NCBI RefSeq assembly: GCF_003319105.1
Contig: NZ_QOHH01000014.1
Span: 1 to 64,000 of the forward strand
Direction of reading: 5' to 3'
DNA from: Blastococcus sp. TF02-09
GTDB taxonomy: Bacteria > Actinomycetota > Actinomycetes > Mycobacteriales > Geodermatophilaceae
Length of the DNA: 64,000 nucleotides
Shown here: positions 15,792-24,665 of the stretch, piece after piece
Numbering within the stretch: position 1 is the first letter of the stretch
Layout: each line of letters opens with the position of its first letter
Notes under the pieces: generated by a model
Database searches by the model: none
The model's input: only the letters and a program-made list of their open reading frames with translations
What the model was told of the DNA's origin: nothing
Position numbers and translations under genes: made by a program

Positions 15792-16505
15792 TCATCGCGG
15801 GTCCAGCCGGTAGCCCAGCCCGCGCACGGTGATCACCAGCCGCGGCGCGCTCGGGTCGATCTCCACCTTGGTGCGCAGCCGCCGGACGTGGACGTCGACG
15901 ATGCGCTCGTCGCCGAAGAAGCCGTGCTCCCAGACCCGCTCGAGCAGCGCCTGGCGGCTGAACACCCGGCCCGGCGAGGCGGCCAGCTCGCACAGCAGCC
16001 GGAACTCGGTGAGCGTCAGCGGCACCTGCGTGGCACCGCGGTGCACCGTGCCGCGGGCCTCGTTGAGCACCAGCGGGCCGGCCGGGTCGGCGTCGAGCAC
16101 GACCTCCTCCGGGCCGCGCTCCGGAGCGGCACTGCCGGCCCGCCGTCGCAGCGCCCGCAGCCGCGCAGTGATCTCCTTGACCTCGAACGGTTTCGTCACG
16201 TAGTCGTCGGCGCCGGCCTCCAACGCAGCCACGATGTCGTCGGTGTCGGCCCGCGCGCTGATGACGATGATCGGCAGGTCGCGGCTGCGCCGGACCTCGC
16301 GGATCACGGCGTACCCGTCCATCGAGCCGAGCATGAGGTCCACGACCATCAGGTCGGGCGCGGCGACGGCCACCGCCCGCACGGCGTCCTCGCCCGAGAC
16401 GGCCTCGGCGACGTCGTAGCCCTCGTCCTCCAGCGCCCACCGCAGCGCGGTGCGGATCGAGTCGTCGTCCTCGACGACCAGCAGACGCAGGGGCACGGCG
16501 GCCAT
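15792..16505 (-). CDS. OmpR-family response regulator
   Basis: A 237-residue response regulator. The receiver domain (about 8-122) has the acidic pair in VVEDDDSIR, the phospho-acceptor Asp in LMVVDLMLGSMDG, Thr/Ser in IIVISAR and Lys in YVTKPFE. The C-terminal winged helix (about 145-235) includes LTLTEFRLLCELAASPGR, SRQALLERVW and VDVHVRRLRTKVE, ending in GLGYRLDPR. It is the first gene of a three-gene operon with a kinase and a GerMN lipoprotein. The upstream region shared with the divergent STAS gene has ATCGCAA at 16556-16562 and again at 16579-16585, a direct repeat 23 bases apart, a candidate site for autoregulation. Confidence 0.94.
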   Translation of the reverse strand: MAAVPLRLLVVEDDDSIRTALRWALEDEGYDVAEAVSGEDAVRAVAVAAPDLMVVDLMLGSMDGYAVIREVRRSRDLPIIVISARADTDDIVAALEAGADDYVTKPFEVKEITARLRALRRRAGSAAPERGPEEVVLDADPAGPLVLNEARGTVHRGATQVPLTLTEFRLLCELAASPGRVFSRQALLERVWEHGFFGDERIVDVHVRRLRTKVEIDPSAPRLVITVRGLGYRLDPR

Positions 16506-16555
16506 GCTGCCACCGCCCCGGGACGGTCCCCCTCGGCCGGCGAGACCGTCACGGG

Positions 16556-16585
16556 ATCGCAAAGCAGCGTCCCGGCGAATCGCAA
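16556..16585. promoter_or_regulatory. Direct repeat ATCGCAA in divergent promoter region
   Basis: Two copies of ATCGCAA, 23 bases start to start, lie in the 132-bp gap between the divergently transcribed response regulator and STAS genes. OmpR-type regulators commonly bind direct repeats spaced by one or two helical turns, so this is a candidate operator. Inference only. Confidence 0.35.
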
Positions 16586-16637
16586 CACGGCGGCGCGAGG
16601 GTGGAGCTCCCGCACCCGGCGACCAAGGAGCCGCTGC

Positions 16638-16988
16638 ATGACCACCACCGCCGCTGCCCGCGTCGCCGCAGGCAGCCGGGTCGACCGGATCGGGGACGAG
16701 GTCACCATCCGGCTCGACGACGCCCTGTTCGCCGACGGCCTCGCCGACGTCCGCTGGCTGCTGCACGACGCGCTGCTGGCCGGGGCGCGACGGCTGCTGG
16801 TCGACCTCACCCGGGTGCAGCACCTGTCGAGCACCGCGGTGGCCAGCCTGCTGTGGGCGCACCGCATCTGCCGAGCGCGCGGCGGCACCGTCGTCCTCCG
16901 GGGCGCCAACCGGCGCACCCTCGACCTGCTGCACCGCACCGGGCTGGAGCGCGTGCTGCGGCTGGAGAGCGGCCGGGGCGTGGCGTGA
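16638..16988 (+). CDS. STAS domain protein (anti-sigma factor antagonist-like)
   Basis: A 116-residue STAS protein. ATG 16638 is preceded by AAGGAG with a good spacing. The core runs DEVTIRLDDALFADGLADVR, then LLVDLTRVQHLSSTAVASLL, where the Ser-Ser-Thr occupies the place of the serine phosphorylated in SpoIIAA/RsbV proteins. The residues before the STAS core are a short flexible lead. It overlaps by one base the next STAS gene. No anti-sigma kinase or sigma factor is nearby; the PP2C phosphatase at 41204 could act on such proteins but is 24 kb away. Confidence 0.88.
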   Translation: MTTTAAARVAAGSRVDRIGDEVTIRLDDALFADGLADVRWLLHDALLAGARRLLVDLTRVQHLSSTAVASLLWAHRICRARGGTVVLRGANRRTLDLLHRTGLERVLRLESGRGVA

Positions 16989-17251
16989 TGCTGTCGGAGA
17001 CCGTGGACCGGCGGGTCGGCGTCATCCGGGCCAGCGGGCACCTCAGCGCCCAGGGGGCCGACCTGCTGCGGGGCACCGCCCGCGCGCTGCGGGAGGGCGG
17101 CCACCGCCGCGTCGTCGTCGACCTCGCCGGGGTGCAGGCCGCGGACGACGCCGGCCTGGACCTGCTGCGCCGGTTGCGCATCCGCTTCGCCGAGGACGGC
17201 GGCGAGCTGGTCCTGCGGCACACCAACCAGCTGAGCGCTGAACCCGTCTGA
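16988..17251 (+). CDS. STAS domain protein, short
   Basis: An 87-residue STAS protein starting at ATG 16988, which shares a base with the previous stop (TGATG), so translation is coupled. The strand-helix pattern GVIRASGHLSAQGADLLR, VVVDLAGVQAADDAGLDLL, LRIRFAEDGGELVLRHTN is clear. At the usual phospho-acceptor position the sequence is ADDAG, with no Ser or Thr, so it would not be regulated by phosphorylation there. It is shorter than typical antagonists at the C terminus. The pair may act as a two-subunit antagonist or scaffold; this is inference. Confidence 0.85.
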   Translation: MLSETVDRRVGVIRASGHLSAQGADLLRGTARALREGGHRRVVVDLAGVQAADDAGLDLLRRLRIRFAEDGGELVLRHTNQLSAEPV

Positions 17252-17272
17252 CCGCACGGTTCGGGCGGAGGC

Positions 17273-18106
17273 TCAGCGCAGGGCGGTGACCAGCGCGCAG
17301 GCGGTCGAGCCGGCCTCCTCCACCACGAAGCCCAGCTGCTCCAGCACGTCGAGGATCGCGGCGTTCATGAGCCGCTGCACGGCCTCGTCGGCGGTGGCGC
17401 CGCGCGACTGCTGCAGGCTCATCCGGTCGTGCGGCCGCCAGCTGACCAGCAGCCCGCCGGCGTCCTGGTCGGGCACGAGGCACACCCCTCCGCCGGACTG
17501 CGTCGCACCGGCGTCGTGCAGCGGGAGCCCGGCCTCGACCAGGGCCGCGGCGACCTCGACGACGAGGGTGGTCAGCGGGTCGGTGTCGGTGAGCAGGTCG
17601 TCCCACTCGGCCGGCAGCCGGTCCAGGTGGCGGCCCAGCTCACCCAGCCAGGCGCGCTCCTCCGGCGACGGCTTGGGCTTGACGGTGCCGTCGGTGCGCC
17701 GGGTGCCGAAGACCGAGACGGCGGACAGCTCGTCGGCGAAGGCCGCCCAGTCGGCGTCGAGCCGGTCGGCGAACGGGCCGGCCAGCACCTGGGCCGTCTC
17801 CCCCACGAGCCACCAGGTGGGGCCGCCCTCGGCCACCGCCGCCGGGGCGGGCCGGACGGCGACGCTGCTCGCCTGCGCCGTACGCGTCGGGGCCGCCGGG
17901 GTCTCGACCGGCCGGCCGGGGGCACGACGGCCCGCGGGATGGTTCGCCGACCGCGGCGTCGCGGCGCGCTGGGGCTGCCGCGCCCCGTTGCGCTCGAACT
18001 CGTACCGGGCGGTGGAACTGGCGGCCAGCACCACCACCACCGCGGTGAAGACACAGAACCCCAGCACCACAACTGCCGGCCACACCAGCGTCGCGCCCAT
18101 GGTCAC
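17273..18106 (-). CDS. Hypothetical single-pass membrane protein
   Basis: A 277-residue protein with one N-terminal membrane segment (about residues 7-29, VVVLGFCVFTAVVVVLAASS), a Pro/Arg/Ala-rich linker to about residue 95, and a C-terminal cytosolic or extracytosolic domain beginning WWLVGETAQVLAGPFADRLD. I recognise no domain. GTG 18106 has GGAG six bases upstream; ATG 18100 is two codons further in. It converges with the second STAS gene. An inverted repeat GTGAC-N6-GTCAC (18206-18221) lies about 100 bases upstream of the start and could be a regulator site. Confidence 0.75.
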   Translation of the reverse strand: MTMGATLVWPAVVVLGFCVFTAVVVVLAASSTARYEFERNGARQPQRAATPRSANHPAGRRAPGRPVETPAAPTRTAQASSVAVRPAPAAVAEGGPTWWLVGETAQVLAGPFADRLDADWAAFADELSAVSVFGTRRTDGTVKPKPSPEERAWLGELGRHLDRLPAEWDDLLTDTDPLTTLVVEVAAALVEAGLPLHDAGATQSGGGVCLVPDQDAGGLLVSWRPHDRMSLQQSRGATADEAVQRLMNAAILDVLEQLGFVVEEAGSTACALVTALR

Positions 18107-18205
18107 GCGGGTCTCCTCAGCGCCTACGCCGCGACGGGGAAGTGTCGCGGACAGGGCAGACGCTAGGGCTCTCCGGCTTCTCCATCGGCGGTCCCGGACA
18201 CGCAT

Positions 18206-18475
18206 GTGACCGCCCCGTCACCTGATCGTTGCGGGAGCCCCGCCGGGGGTGTGGTGACCCTGCCTCCGGGGCGGCGCCTTGTCGACAAACACCCCCCTGA
18301 CCAGCGTGAAAAGGCCTCGTGGACCGTCGGTGACCTGGATCGGGCGCTGCTGCGTGGCGTGTCGCAGGTCTCGGGCCGCCGCGACCGGGTGCGCGGATGT
18401 GTCGTCCTGGCGGCCGGGATGACGCATCCGCGCCCACTGTCGGGGGCGCTCGACCGCGGCCCTAGCGTGAGCCCG
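18206..18475. other. Intergenic region without a recognised gene
   Basis: About 270 bases between the divergent hypothetical gene and the interrupted nuclease gene. The only structures I see are the GTGAC-N6-GTCAC inverted repeat at its left edge and small GC-rich stem-loops around 18231-18250. An open frame continues through it from the nuclease frame, but it lacks coding bias. I see no riboswitch motif. Confidence 0.4.
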
Positions 18476-19273
18476 GTGCAGGCGCTGCGGATCGGGACGC
18501 TGAACCTCGCCTCCGGCCGGGACGGCGGCGGCCGCTCGGTCGACGCCGCGGCGCTGCGGGCCGCCGTCGCCGAGCTGGACGTCGACGTGCTCGCCCTCTA
18601 GGAGGTCGACGTCGACCAGCCCCGGTCGCACGGCGTCGACCAGCCGGCCGAGGTGGCCGCCGGGCTGGACGCCGTCGACTGGCGGTTCGCCCCCGCCCTG
18701 GCCGGCACGCCCGGCCCGTTCCGCACCTGGACGCCGGCCGACCCGCCGGTGCTGTGCGGCCCCGACCGGGCGCCGAGCGGGCCGCACTACGGGATCGCGC
18801 TGGTCAGCCGCCTGCCGGTCCGCCGCTGGTCGGTGCTGGGGCTGGGCGCCGGCCGGGCCCGGCTGCCGCTGCAGGCGCCGGACCCCCGCACCGGGCGGAC
18901 CCACCTGTGGTGGTTCCCCGACGAGCCGCGGCTGGCGATCGCGGCCGAGCTGGAGCACTGCACCGTGGTCGCCACCCACCTCTCCTTCGCCCCGCACACC
19001 GCGGTGCGCCAGCTGCTCCGGCTGCGCCGCTGGTGCGCCCGCCTCCCGGGGCCGGTCGTGCTGGCCGGCGACCTCAACCTGGTCGGGCCGGTGCCGGCGC
19101 GCGTCTTCGGCGCCACGCGGCTGGTCGCCGAGCCGAGCTACCCGGCGACGGCGCCGCGCGTGCAGTTCGACCACGTGCTCGGCCCGGCCGGCCTGGAATC
19201 GCGCGACGCCCGGACGTGCCGGCTCGCGCTCGGCGACCACCGATTCGTGTCCGTGACCGTGCATCCCCGCTGA
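18476..19273 (+). pseudogene. Endonuclease/exonuclease/phosphatase family gene interrupted by an amber codon
   Basis: From GTG 18476 the frame reads LRIGTLNLASGRDGGGRSVD and continues to DVDVLAL, then hits TAG at 18599-18601, and goes on in the same frame with EVDVDQPRSHGVDQPAEVAAGL to 19273. In this family the site is a near-invariant Leu-x-x-Gln-Glu-x-Asp, so the stop replaces exactly the Gln codon (CAG to TAG, one transition). The rest of the domain is intact: AGDLNLVGP, and the C-terminal FDHVLG and LGDHRFVSVTV with the catalytic Asp-His. Either a recent nonsense mutation, a sequencing error or a suppressed amber codon. Length would be 265 residues if read through. Confidence 0.85.
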
Positions 19274-19291
19274 TCCCGGGAGACGCAGGAG

Positions 19292-19378
19292 CGGAGGGCG
19301 TGGGATTCGAACCCACGATGGGTGTTACCCCATAGCGGTTTTCAAGACCGCCGCCATCGGCCACTAGGCGAGCCCTCC
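19292..19378 (-). tRNA. tRNA-Ser (anticodon UGA)
   Basis: On the minus strand the 87-nt sequence has a 7-bp acceptor stem GGAGGGC/GCCCTCC, an anticodon stem-loop CGGTCTTGAAAACCG with anticodon TGA, a long variable arm (TATGGGGTAACACCCAT) characteristic of class II tRNAs, and the T arm GTGGGTTCGAATCCCAC. The CCA end is not encoded. It lies between the interrupted nuclease gene and the MFS gene. Confidence 0.95.
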
Positions 19379-19392
19379 TGGCGGCACCGAGG

Positions 19393-20613
19393 CTAGCCGG
19401 TGCCCTCGACCGGGGAGACGGTCGTGCGGAGTGAGCGCCCCAGCACGAGCACGAGCAGGCCGGCGACGACGACCACCAGCAGGCCGGCACGCAGGCCGGT
19501 GAGGTCGGCGATCAGGCCGACCAGCGGCGGGGAGACGAGGAACCCGATGCGCAGCAGCCAGTTGACGGCGGTCAGCCCGACCCCCGGCCGCAGCCCGGGC
19601 AGGCCGTCGGCCGCGGCGTAGACCGCCGGCACCAGCGTGGCCACGCCCACTCCCGCCAGGGCGTACCCGAGCAGCGTCGTCGGCACGGTGGGGACGGCGA
19701 GCATCAGCCCGACACCCGACGCCACCACCGCACCGCCGATCCGGGCGACCCGGCGCTGACCGAACCGGTCCACCACCCGGTCCCCGGTCAGCCGGCCCAG
19801 GGTCATGGCGACCTGGAAGGCGACGAAGCCCAGGCCGGCGACCGCCGCCGTCGCGGCGAGGTCGTCCCGCAGCCAGATGGCGCTCCACGAGGAGGCGGAG
19901 TCCTCCACGAACGCCGCCGCCGCGGCCAGGGTGCCGAGCACGGCCAGCGCCAGCACCGCGCCCCGCCGGGCGCTGCGACCGCCGGGAGCCGCGAGGTCCG
20001 CCGGCGGCTCGGTGGGCTCCGCGGTGTCCGGCCCGGGCAGCATCCAGCGGGCGATCGCCAGCGCCACCAGGCCGAACACGACCGCCATGACCCCGAGGTG
20101 CCAGCCCAGCGGGATGCCGAGGCCGGCCGCGGCCGAGCCGAGCAGTCCACCGGCGACGGCGCCCAGGCTCCACAGCCCGTGCAGGGCGTTGAGGATCGAC
20201 CGGCCGTAGCCCCGCTGGACCCGCAGGCCGTGGGCGTTCTGGGCGACGTCGACGATCGCGTCCATCCCCCCGACGACGACCAGGACCGCAGCCAGGACCG
20301 GCCAGTTGGGGGCCACCGCCACCGCGGCGACCCCGATGCCCAGCACGATCGAGCCGTAGGAGGCGACTAGGCCCGAGCTGTACCGGCGGACCAGCACCGC
20401 GGCGGCCGGGCCGAGCACGAGCGCACCCAGCGGCACCCCGGCCAGCGCCAGGCCCAGGGCGCTGTTGGACAGGCCGAGGTCGTCCCGGAGCTCGGGCAGC
20501 CGGGGCACGAGGTTGGCGTAGAAGATCGCGTTGAGGGCGAAGCAGACGGCCACGGCCACCCGGGCACGCCGCAGCGCACGGGTGGGCGTGGCGGGAGAGA
20601 GGACCGCGCTCAC
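19393..20613 (-). CDS. MFS transporter
   Basis: A 406-residue major facilitator with about 12 hydrophobic segments in two halves separated by a charged loop rich in Pro/Glu (about residues 195-225). The first loop after TM2 has VLVRRYSSG, a loose form of the GxxxDRxGRR motif, and the second-half equivalent is GRLTGDRVVDRFGQRRV, a good match. The family is that of small-molecule effluxers or fucose-like permeases; substrate unknown. Start is GTG 20613 (VSAVLSPATPTRALRRARVA), giving a normal cytosolic N terminus. Upstream is the GGDEF-EAL gene in the same direction, 49 bp away. Confidence 0.88.
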   Translation of the reverse strand: MSAVLSPATPTRALRRARVAVAVCFALNAIFYANLVPRLPELRDDLGLSNSALGLALAGVPLGALVLGPAAAVLVRRYSSGLVASYGSIVLGIGVAAVAVAPNWPVLAAVLVVVGGMDAIVDVAQNAHGLRVQRGYGRSILNALHGLWSLGAVAGGLLGSAAAGLGIPLGWHLGVMAVVFGLVALAIARWMLPGPDTAEPTEPPADLAAPGGRSARRGAVLALAVLGTLAAAAAFVEDSASSWSAIWLRDDLAATAAVAGLGFVAFQVAMTLGRLTGDRVVDRFGQRRVARIGGAVVASGVGLMLAVPTVPTTLLGYALAGVGVATLVPAVYAAADGLPGLRPGVGLTAVNWLLRIGFLVSPPLVGLIADLTGLRAGLLVVVVAGLLVLVLGRSLRTTVSPVEGTG

Positions 20614-20662
20614 CGCGCCCAACGTACCGACGATCCGCCCGTCCCCGCGCGAACCGAGCGGC

Positions 20663-23308
20663 TCAGGGCGTCGGCGCGAGCAGCTCCCGCAGGGCGGCCC
20701 CCGCGGCGGGGGCCGGCAGCGGGCGGGACAGCAGGTAGCCCTGGGCGAAGTCGCAGCGCTGGTCGCGCAGCCACGCCAGCTGGGCGTCCTCCTCGACACC
20801 TTCGGCGACCACGGTCAGGCCGAAGGTGTGCGCGGCGCGGATCATCAGCGCGACCAGCTCGGCGTGGCCGGACGAGCCCGAGGAGATGAAGCTGCGGTCG
20901 ATCTTCAGCGTGTCCACCGGCATGCCGGCGAGCTGGCCGATGGAGGTGTAGCCGGTGCCGAAGTCGTCGATGGCGACCGCCACGCCCAGCTCGCGCAGCG
21001 CGACGAGGTGCCCGTACGCGGCCGGCTCGTTGACCAGGACCGTCTCGGTGACCTCGACGACCAGCAGCTCGGGCGGCAGCGCGGAGGCCAGCAGGGCGTC
21101 GGTGACGTCGCGGACGACGCGCGGGTCGGCGAGGTGCCGGCCGGAGATGTTGACCGCGACGGTGAGGCCCGCCGCCGCCGGGTCGGTGCGCCGCCACTCG
21201 GCGAGCTGCCGGGTCGCCTCGTGCAGCACCCATCGGTCCAGGTCGCAGATCAGCGTGCTGCTCTCGGCCACCGGGATGAACTCGCTGGGCGGCACCGGGC
21301 CGGACCCGGGGCGGTCCCAGCGCACCAGCGCCTCGAAGCCGTCGAGCCGGCCGGAGTCCAGGGCGACGACCGGCTGGTAGTGCACCTGGAACTCGCCCGC
21401 GGCCAGTCCGGCCGACAGCGCCGTCTCCAGGTCGGTGTGCGCGGACAGCTGGGCCCGGAGCGTCTCGTCGAACAGCTCGACGCGCCCCCGGCCGCGCTCC
21501 TTCGCGCGGTAGACCGCGGCGTCCGCCTCGGCGAACAGGGCGTCGGCGTCGATGCCGCCGTCCTGGGTGACCGCGATGCCGACGCTCGCGCCGACCCGGA
21601 ACTCCGCGCCCGACCGGCGGACCGGCCGGCTGACCGTGGTGATCAGCCGCTCGGCCAGCTCCACGAGGTCGCGTTCGGCGACGACGCCCTCGACCACGAC
21701 GACGAACTCGTCGCCGCCCAGCCGGCAGACGACGTCGCCCGGCCGGAGCGCCGAGCGCAACCGGTCGCCGATGACGCGCAGCACGGTGTCCCCGCTGGCG
21801 TGGCCGTGCCGGTCGTTGACCGACTTGAACCCGTCGAGGTCGACGAACAGCAGGCCGGTCATCGTGCCGGAGCGGCGGCCGCGGTGCAGAGCGGCGACGG
21901 TGAGCGCGCGGGCCTGCGTGCGGTTGGGGAGGTCGGTGAGGGGGTCGTGGGCGGCCTGGTGCGCCAGCGCCGTCTGCAGCTCCTCGCGGTCGCGGACCGA
22001 GTCGACCAGCTGCTCGACCGAGGCGTGCAGCAGCTGGCCCAGCGGGCCGGGCAGCGGCTCGGCGAGCACAGGGGCGGAGAGGTCGCCGCGGGTGACCGCG
22101 GCGGCCTGGGCCTGGATGCGCCGGAGCCCCGCCACGGTCGCGGCGAGCGCCGCGGACACGGTGCGTGCCTCGCGCGGGCCGGTCCTCGTGATCTCCACCA
22201 GCTGCCCCTGGCTGATCTGGGCGGCCTGGTCGGCGAGCCGCCCGAGCGCCCGGGAGACCCCGCGGCCGAGCCAGACAGCGCCGGCCACCGAGATCACGAC
22301 CAGCCCGAAGGCGACCGACAGCAGCAGGTCCCGCCGTCCGGTGGCCGCCGCGTGGTCGGCCGCGGACAGCTCCTGCGCCTTGTTCACGGCGTCGTCCAGC
22401 AGAGCGGTCAGGGCCGCGTCGCGGGCGGTCGCCAGCCCGAGCAGGGAGACCAGCCGCGGCACGTCCAGCGTCTCGGCGGAGCCGTCGGCGTGGTCGGCGA
22501 GCAGCGCATCGATCGTGGCCGTCTCAGGAGCGGTCGAGAGCTCCCGCCAGCGCGCCGCGAGTGCGGGCTGGGTGAGATCGGCGAGGTCCTCCTTCGCGTG
22601 CAGGTAGTCCTTCCACTCGTCCTGCCACGAACCTTCGTCCACGCCGGCGACCCCTACCAGCTGCGTGCCGATGAACTCGGGCACCATCCGGGCCGCAGCC
22701 GTGGCCAGGTTCGCCACGAGCTGCGCGTCGGCGGTGGCCGCCGTCGTGGCGACCGGCACGTGCTCGGCACCGGCCGCGCGGGCGGCCCGGGTCTGGGCGG
22801 CCGCCAGGTCGTCGGCCAGCGCGAGGAAGTCGCGGTACAGGTCGCTCGGGCCGGCAGCGGAGCCGTCGGCGGCGGCGCGCACCCAGCCGATCCGCCGGGC
22901 GGCAGCGGCCGCTCCGGCAGCGGTGAGGGAGTCGCCTCGGATGTCGTCGAAGGCTGCGTCGGTCGCTGCCCGCGTGTCGCGCAGCAGCGTCGCGGCCCCG
23001 TCCCGGAGCCCGGTGACGACGTCGCTGCCGACGCCCAGGAGGGTGGCGTTGCTCGGGCTGTCGATGATCACCAGGGTCAGGGTCGGGACGATCTCGCGGA
23101 TGACGGCGCTGCGGGCGGCGTGCAGCCGGGCCAGTGCACCGATCGCCGCCTCCGACCGTGCTGCACTGTCGGCCTCGTCGACCGCGATGCGCACGATGGC
23201 ACCGGTCAGTGCGACCACGCCCAGCAGCGGCACCAGGACCAGCGCCGTCAGGTACGCCCACAGGGGCGTGCCACGACGGCGTCGGGCCGGACGGGACGAG
23301 AACCGCAT
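20663..23308 (-). CDS. Membrane-bound GGDEF-EAL protein (c-di-GMP turnover)
   Basis: An 881-residue protein: TM1 at about 18-41, a ~280-residue extracytoplasmic helical region, TM2 near 325-347, HAMP-like linker, GGDEF domain (about 445-605) and EAL domain (about 620-875). The active-site loop is RLGGDEFVV and the inhibitory I-site RPGD lies five residues before it, so cyclase activity and product inhibition are both possible. The EAL domain is complete: FEALVRW, AVNISGRHL, VEVTETV, AIDDFGTGYTS, TLKIDRSFI, VVAEGVE. So both synthesis and breakdown of c-di-GMP are chemically possible. ATG 23308 follows a GGGGGG run. The longer open frame upstream overlaps the divergent MFS gene and is not coding. 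Confidence 0.93.
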   Translation of the reverse strand: MRFSSRPARRRRGTPLWAYLTALVLVPLLGVVALTGAIVRIAVDEADSAARSEAAIGALARLHAARSAVIREIVPTLTLVIIDSPSNATLLGVGSDVVTGLRDGAATLLRDTRAATDAAFDDIRGDSLTAAGAAAAARRIGWVRAAADGSAAGPSDLYRDFLALADDLAAAQTRAARAAGAEHVPVATTAATADAQLVANLATAAARMVPEFIGTQLVGVAGVDEGSWQDEWKDYLHAKEDLADLTQPALAARWRELSTAPETATIDALLADHADGSAETLDVPRLVSLLGLATARDAALTALLDDAVNKAQELSAADHAAATGRRDLLLSVAFGLVVISVAGAVWLGRGVSRALGRLADQAAQISQGQLVEITRTGPREARTVSAALAATVAGLRRIQAQAAAVTRGDLSAPVLAEPLPGPLGQLLHASVEQLVDSVRDREELQTALAHQAAHDPLTDLPNRTQARALTVAALHRGRRSGTMTGLLFVDLDGFKSVNDRHGHASGDTVLRVIGDRLRSALRPGDVVCRLGGDEFVVVVEGVVAERDLVELAERLITTVSRPVRRSGAEFRVGASVGIAVTQDGGIDADALFAEADAAVYRAKERGRGRVELFDETLRAQLSAHTDLETALSAGLAAGEFQVHYQPVVALDSGRLDGFEALVRWDRPGSGPVPPSEFIPVAESSTLICDLDRWVLHEATRQLAEWRRTDPAAAGLTVAVNISGRHLADPRVVRDVTDALLASALPPELLVVEVTETVLVNEPAAYGHLVALRELGVAVAIDDFGTGYTSIGQLAGMPVDTLKIDRSFISSGSSGHAELVALMIRAAHTFGLTVVAEGVEEDAQLAWLRDQRCDFAQGYLLSRPLPAPAAGAALRELLAPTP

Positions 23309-23438
23309 GATCCCCCCCTCGGCCGGCGCCCCGGGCCGCTTGAGCCCGTCTCCCCCCAGGGGGTCACTCGCCGGCCGGATGCGGGGCGGGCCGATGATGG
23401 AGGTCTCGCCGTGCGCCGTACGGCCGGACGGGGGGCAC

Positions 23439-24662
23439 GTGTCATTGGGAGCGCCGGTGGAAGCCGGCAGGGAACGCCGGTCGAGCCGCTGGTGGTGGGT
23501 CGTCGCGCCGGCCGCGGTGCTCGTCCTGGTCGCCCTGTGCCTGCGGGCGCCGTTCGCCGCGGTCGGGCCGCTGCTGGGCGAGCTGAGCGACGAGCTGGGG
23601 CTGTCGACCGGGGGGCTGTCCGTCGTCACGGCGCTGCCGCTGGTCTGCTTCGCCCTGGTCTCACCGTTCGCGCCGGCGCTGGCCGCCCGGTTCGGCGTGC
23701 ACGGCGCCGTCCTCCTGGGCGTCGTGCTGATCGCCGTCGGCATCCTGCTCCGGGTGGCCGGCGCTCCGGGGCTGGTCGCCGGCACCGTCCTGCTCAGCGG
23801 CGGCATCGCGGTGGGCAACGTGCTGCTGCCCGCCGTCGCCCGCGCGGAGTACGGCGCCCGTGCCGCCGTCGTCCTCGGGCTGATCACGGCGGCCATGTCC
23901 GGCTCGGCCGCGGTCGGCGCGGGCCTGGCCCGGCCGCTGTCCGCCGCCGCCGGCGGCCCGACCGCGGGCCTGGTGCTCTGGGGCGTGCTCGTGCTGGCTG
24001 CTGTCCTGGCGATGGCGCTGCTCACCCGGGCCCGGCGCGGCGCCCCGCGGCCGGACGACGCACCGTCCGGGGCCCGGACGGCGATCCTGCGCGACCGGGT
24101 GGCGCTGGCGGTCACGCTGTACTTCGGGTTCCAGTCGCTGTCGTTCTACGCGATGCTCACGTGGCTGGCCGACGTGCTCGAGGCGGAGGCGGGCGTCTCC
24201 TCCGTCGCGGCGGGTGGGCTGCTCGCCGTCGCCACCGGGCTCGCCGTGCCGCTCGCGCTGGTCGTCCCGGGGCTGGCCGGCCGGCGCCCGGGTCAGCAGG
24301 CGTGGGTGCTGGCCGGCGCGCTGCCCGCGATCGCCGCGATCGTCGGGCTGCTCGGGGCCCCGGCGGCGGCACCCCTGCTGTGGGCGACGCTCTACGGGAT
24401 CGGCAGCGGCATCGCGTTCCCGCTGTCGATGATGCTGATCGTCGCCCGCAGCCGCGACGTCGCGCAGACCGGCCGGCTCTCGGCGACGGCGCAGAGCGTG
24501 GGCTACCTGCTCGCCGCGACCGGGCCGCTGGGCGTGGGCCTGCTGCACGACGCGACCGGGGCGTGGGGGCCGGGCCTGGGGCTCATGCTCGCCGCCGTCG
24601 TCCTCCAGCTGGTGGTGGGCTGGGCCGCCGCCCGTCCCCGCCTGCTCTCCCCCGCCGCCTGA
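23439..24662 (+). CDS. CynX/NimT family MFS transporter
   Basis: A 407-residue 12-TM transporter. The opening ALCLRAPFAAVGPLLGELSDEL matches the CynX/NimT (cyanate/nitroimidazole) branch of MFS, where the first helix carries a conserved Arg-Pro/Ala-Pro. Later blocks fit as well: VGNVLLPAVARAEYG, YFGFQSLSFYAMLTWLADVL and QSVGYLLAATGPLGVG. Transported substrate is not known for most of the branch. GTG 23439 is chosen because a G-rich ribosome binding stretch precedes it; ATG 23394 in frame would add 15 residues. Convergent with oppF, with two palindromic repeats between. Confidence 0.88.
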   Translation: MSLGAPVEAGRERRSSRWWWVVAPAAVLVLVALCLRAPFAAVGPLLGELSDELGLSTGGLSVVTALPLVCFALVSPFAPALAARFGVHGAVLLGVVLIAVGILLRVAGAPGLVAGTVLLSGGIAVGNVLLPAVARAEYGARAAVVLGLITAAMSGSAAVGAGLARPLSAAAGGPTAGLVLWGVLVLAAVLAMALLTRARRGAPRPDDAPSGARTAILRDRVALAVTLYFGFQSLSFYAMLTWLADVLEAEAGVSSVAAGGLLAVATGLAVPLALVVPGLAGRRPGQQAWVLAGALPAIAAIVGLLGAPAAAPLLWATLYGIGSGIAFPLSMMLIVARSRDVAQTGRLSATAQSVGYLLAATGPLGVGLLHDATGAWGPGLGLMLAAVVLQLVVGWAAARPRLLSPAA

Positions 24663-24665
24663 TCC

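Noticed and set aside
18206-18221. CRP-type site TGTGA-N6-TCACA
   Set aside because: Spacing between the TGTGA and TCAC halves is eight bases and the right half is imperfect; left as a generic inverted repeat.
18206-18475. Riboswitch upstream of the interrupted nuclease gene
   Set aside because: No recognisable conserved core; only small GC-rich stems that occur by chance in this composition.
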